NCBI GenBank assembly: GCA_003695605.1
Contig: RFIK01000221.1
Location: forward strand, 1-5,983
Direction of reading: 5' to 3'
DNA: 5,983 nucleotides
Source of the DNA: Chlorobiota bacterium
GTDB taxonomy: Bacteria > Bacteroidota > Ignavibacteria > Kapaibacteriales > NICIL-2
Made by a program: the position numbers and the translations under genes. This document shows, one piece after another, positions 5,487 to 5,983 of this stretch; within the stretch, counting starts at the first letter, position 1, and every line of letters starts with the position of its first letter. Below the pieces are notes generated by a model. It was not told where the DNA came from and made no database searches. It saw only the letters and a list, made by a program, of their open reading frames with translations.

Positions 5487-5983
5487 ATGTTTGAATTCAA
5501 TGATGAACCCGAATGGTCGGGCCTTCGCTCCGAGTTTGATGTCGAAGAGCTTCTCCGCCAATGTTTGCGTGCACACACGCAGGGTTCGCTCCAGGCTCTG
5601 GAAGGAAGTATCTGCCTACCAGAGCACATGGAACACCTCACCAGCTACTGTTTGGAACGAGGGCGTTACCACGAAGCGATTGCGGTAGCGTCGCTCTGGA
5701 CGATGCTTGCGCCATACAGCGCTGAAGCATGGGACAGACTCGGTGTGGCGCATAGTGGAGTTGGAAGCCACCGCCACGCTGTCGAGGCATTTCAGAAGGC
5801 ATTGGCGTGCAATCCAAACGATGTTGAAATCATCCTGCATTTAGCTGCCGCGTATAGCGAGGCAGGCATCGTCACAGAGGCTGAAGCGTATCTTGACTAC
5901 GCGTTGTTGCTCGATCCAACAAGTGAGGATGCACTTTGGCAGAAAGCGGTCTTCGCCCAGCGCCGGGGATACTACCGCGATGC
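5487..5983 (+). CDS. Tetratricopeptide repeat protein (3' truncated by window edge)
   Basis: An open frame of 165 complete codons starts at ATG 5487 and runs through the right edge without a stop. The first 20 or so residues are acidic (E and D rich), with no signal peptide or membrane segment. From about residue 45 the protein consists of TPR units, helix-turn-helix repeats that mediate protein-protein contacts. Unit 1 (45-78) has G59, Y61, A64 and P76. Unit 2 (79-112) fits the consensus best: W82, L85, G86, A98, F102, A105, P110. Unit 3 (113-146) has L119, Y123, A132, A139 and P144. A fourth begins at about 147, and the frame is still in it at the edge. The frame is open upstream only to 5430 (a TGA precedes), and 5487 is its first ATG; no Shine-Dalgarno is visible. 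Partner and role cannot be told. Confidence 0.85.
   Translation, partial: MFEFNDEPEWSGLRSEFDVEELLRQCLRAHTQGSLQALEGSICLPEHMEHLTSYCLERGRYHEAIAVASLWTMLAPYSAEAWDRLGVAHSGVGSHRHAVEAFQKALACNPNDVEIILHLAAAYSEAGIVTEAEAYLDYALLLDPTSEDALWQKAVFAQRRGYYRD

Noticed and set aside
5473..5688. 71-codon plus-strand open frame at the start of the TPR gene
   Set aside because: The frame beginning at 5487 encodes recognisable TPR repeats and continues to the window edge. The 5473 frame is a shadow of it.

Overview
This 6 kb window reads as ordinary chromosomal housekeeping DNA from a moderately GC-rich bacterium, most likely of the Bacteroidota/Chlorobiota (FCB) group. The strongest taxonomic hint is the RecQ helicase, whose winged-helix-rich insertion between the helicase core and the zinc motif, together with a C-terminal HTH_40-like tail, resembles the RecQ form I associate with that group. 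Weaker hints are the near absence of Shine-Dalgarno sequences, a tRNA gene without encoded CCA, and intergenic matches to the Bacteroidota -7 promoter consensus (TAnnTTTG). The placement is inference; no rRNA or other phylogenetic marker is present.

Layout. Positions 2-4072 (+) hold a tight three-gene run: the C-terminal part of a family 5 (Dpp/Opp-type) solute-binding protein, a small Schlafen-like AlbA_2 protein with a C-terminal winged helix, and an 802-residue RecQ. The gaps are 5 bp and then a 41 bp overlap, so co-transcription is likely. Facing them on the minus strand is rimM (4585-4037), whose 3' end overlaps the end of recQ by 36 bp. Divergent from rimM is a gmhA-type phosphoheptose isomerase (4635-5243, +). 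A tRNA-Thr(UGU) gene (5261-5333) follows after 17 bp. After a 153 bp gap containing a candidate promoter and small inverted repeats, a tetratricopeptide-repeat gene starts at 5487 and runs off the right edge.

The genes cover unrelated functions: peptide or oligosaccharide uptake, nucleic acid metabolism, ribosome maturation, heptose synthesis for the cell envelope, and translation. The one functional pairing worth attention is the translationally overlapping AlbA_2 and RecQ genes. I see no CRISPR array, transposase, integrase, toxin-antitoxin pair or prophage gene, and no clear evidence of an undescribed system. The findings are modest architectural and regulatory observations.
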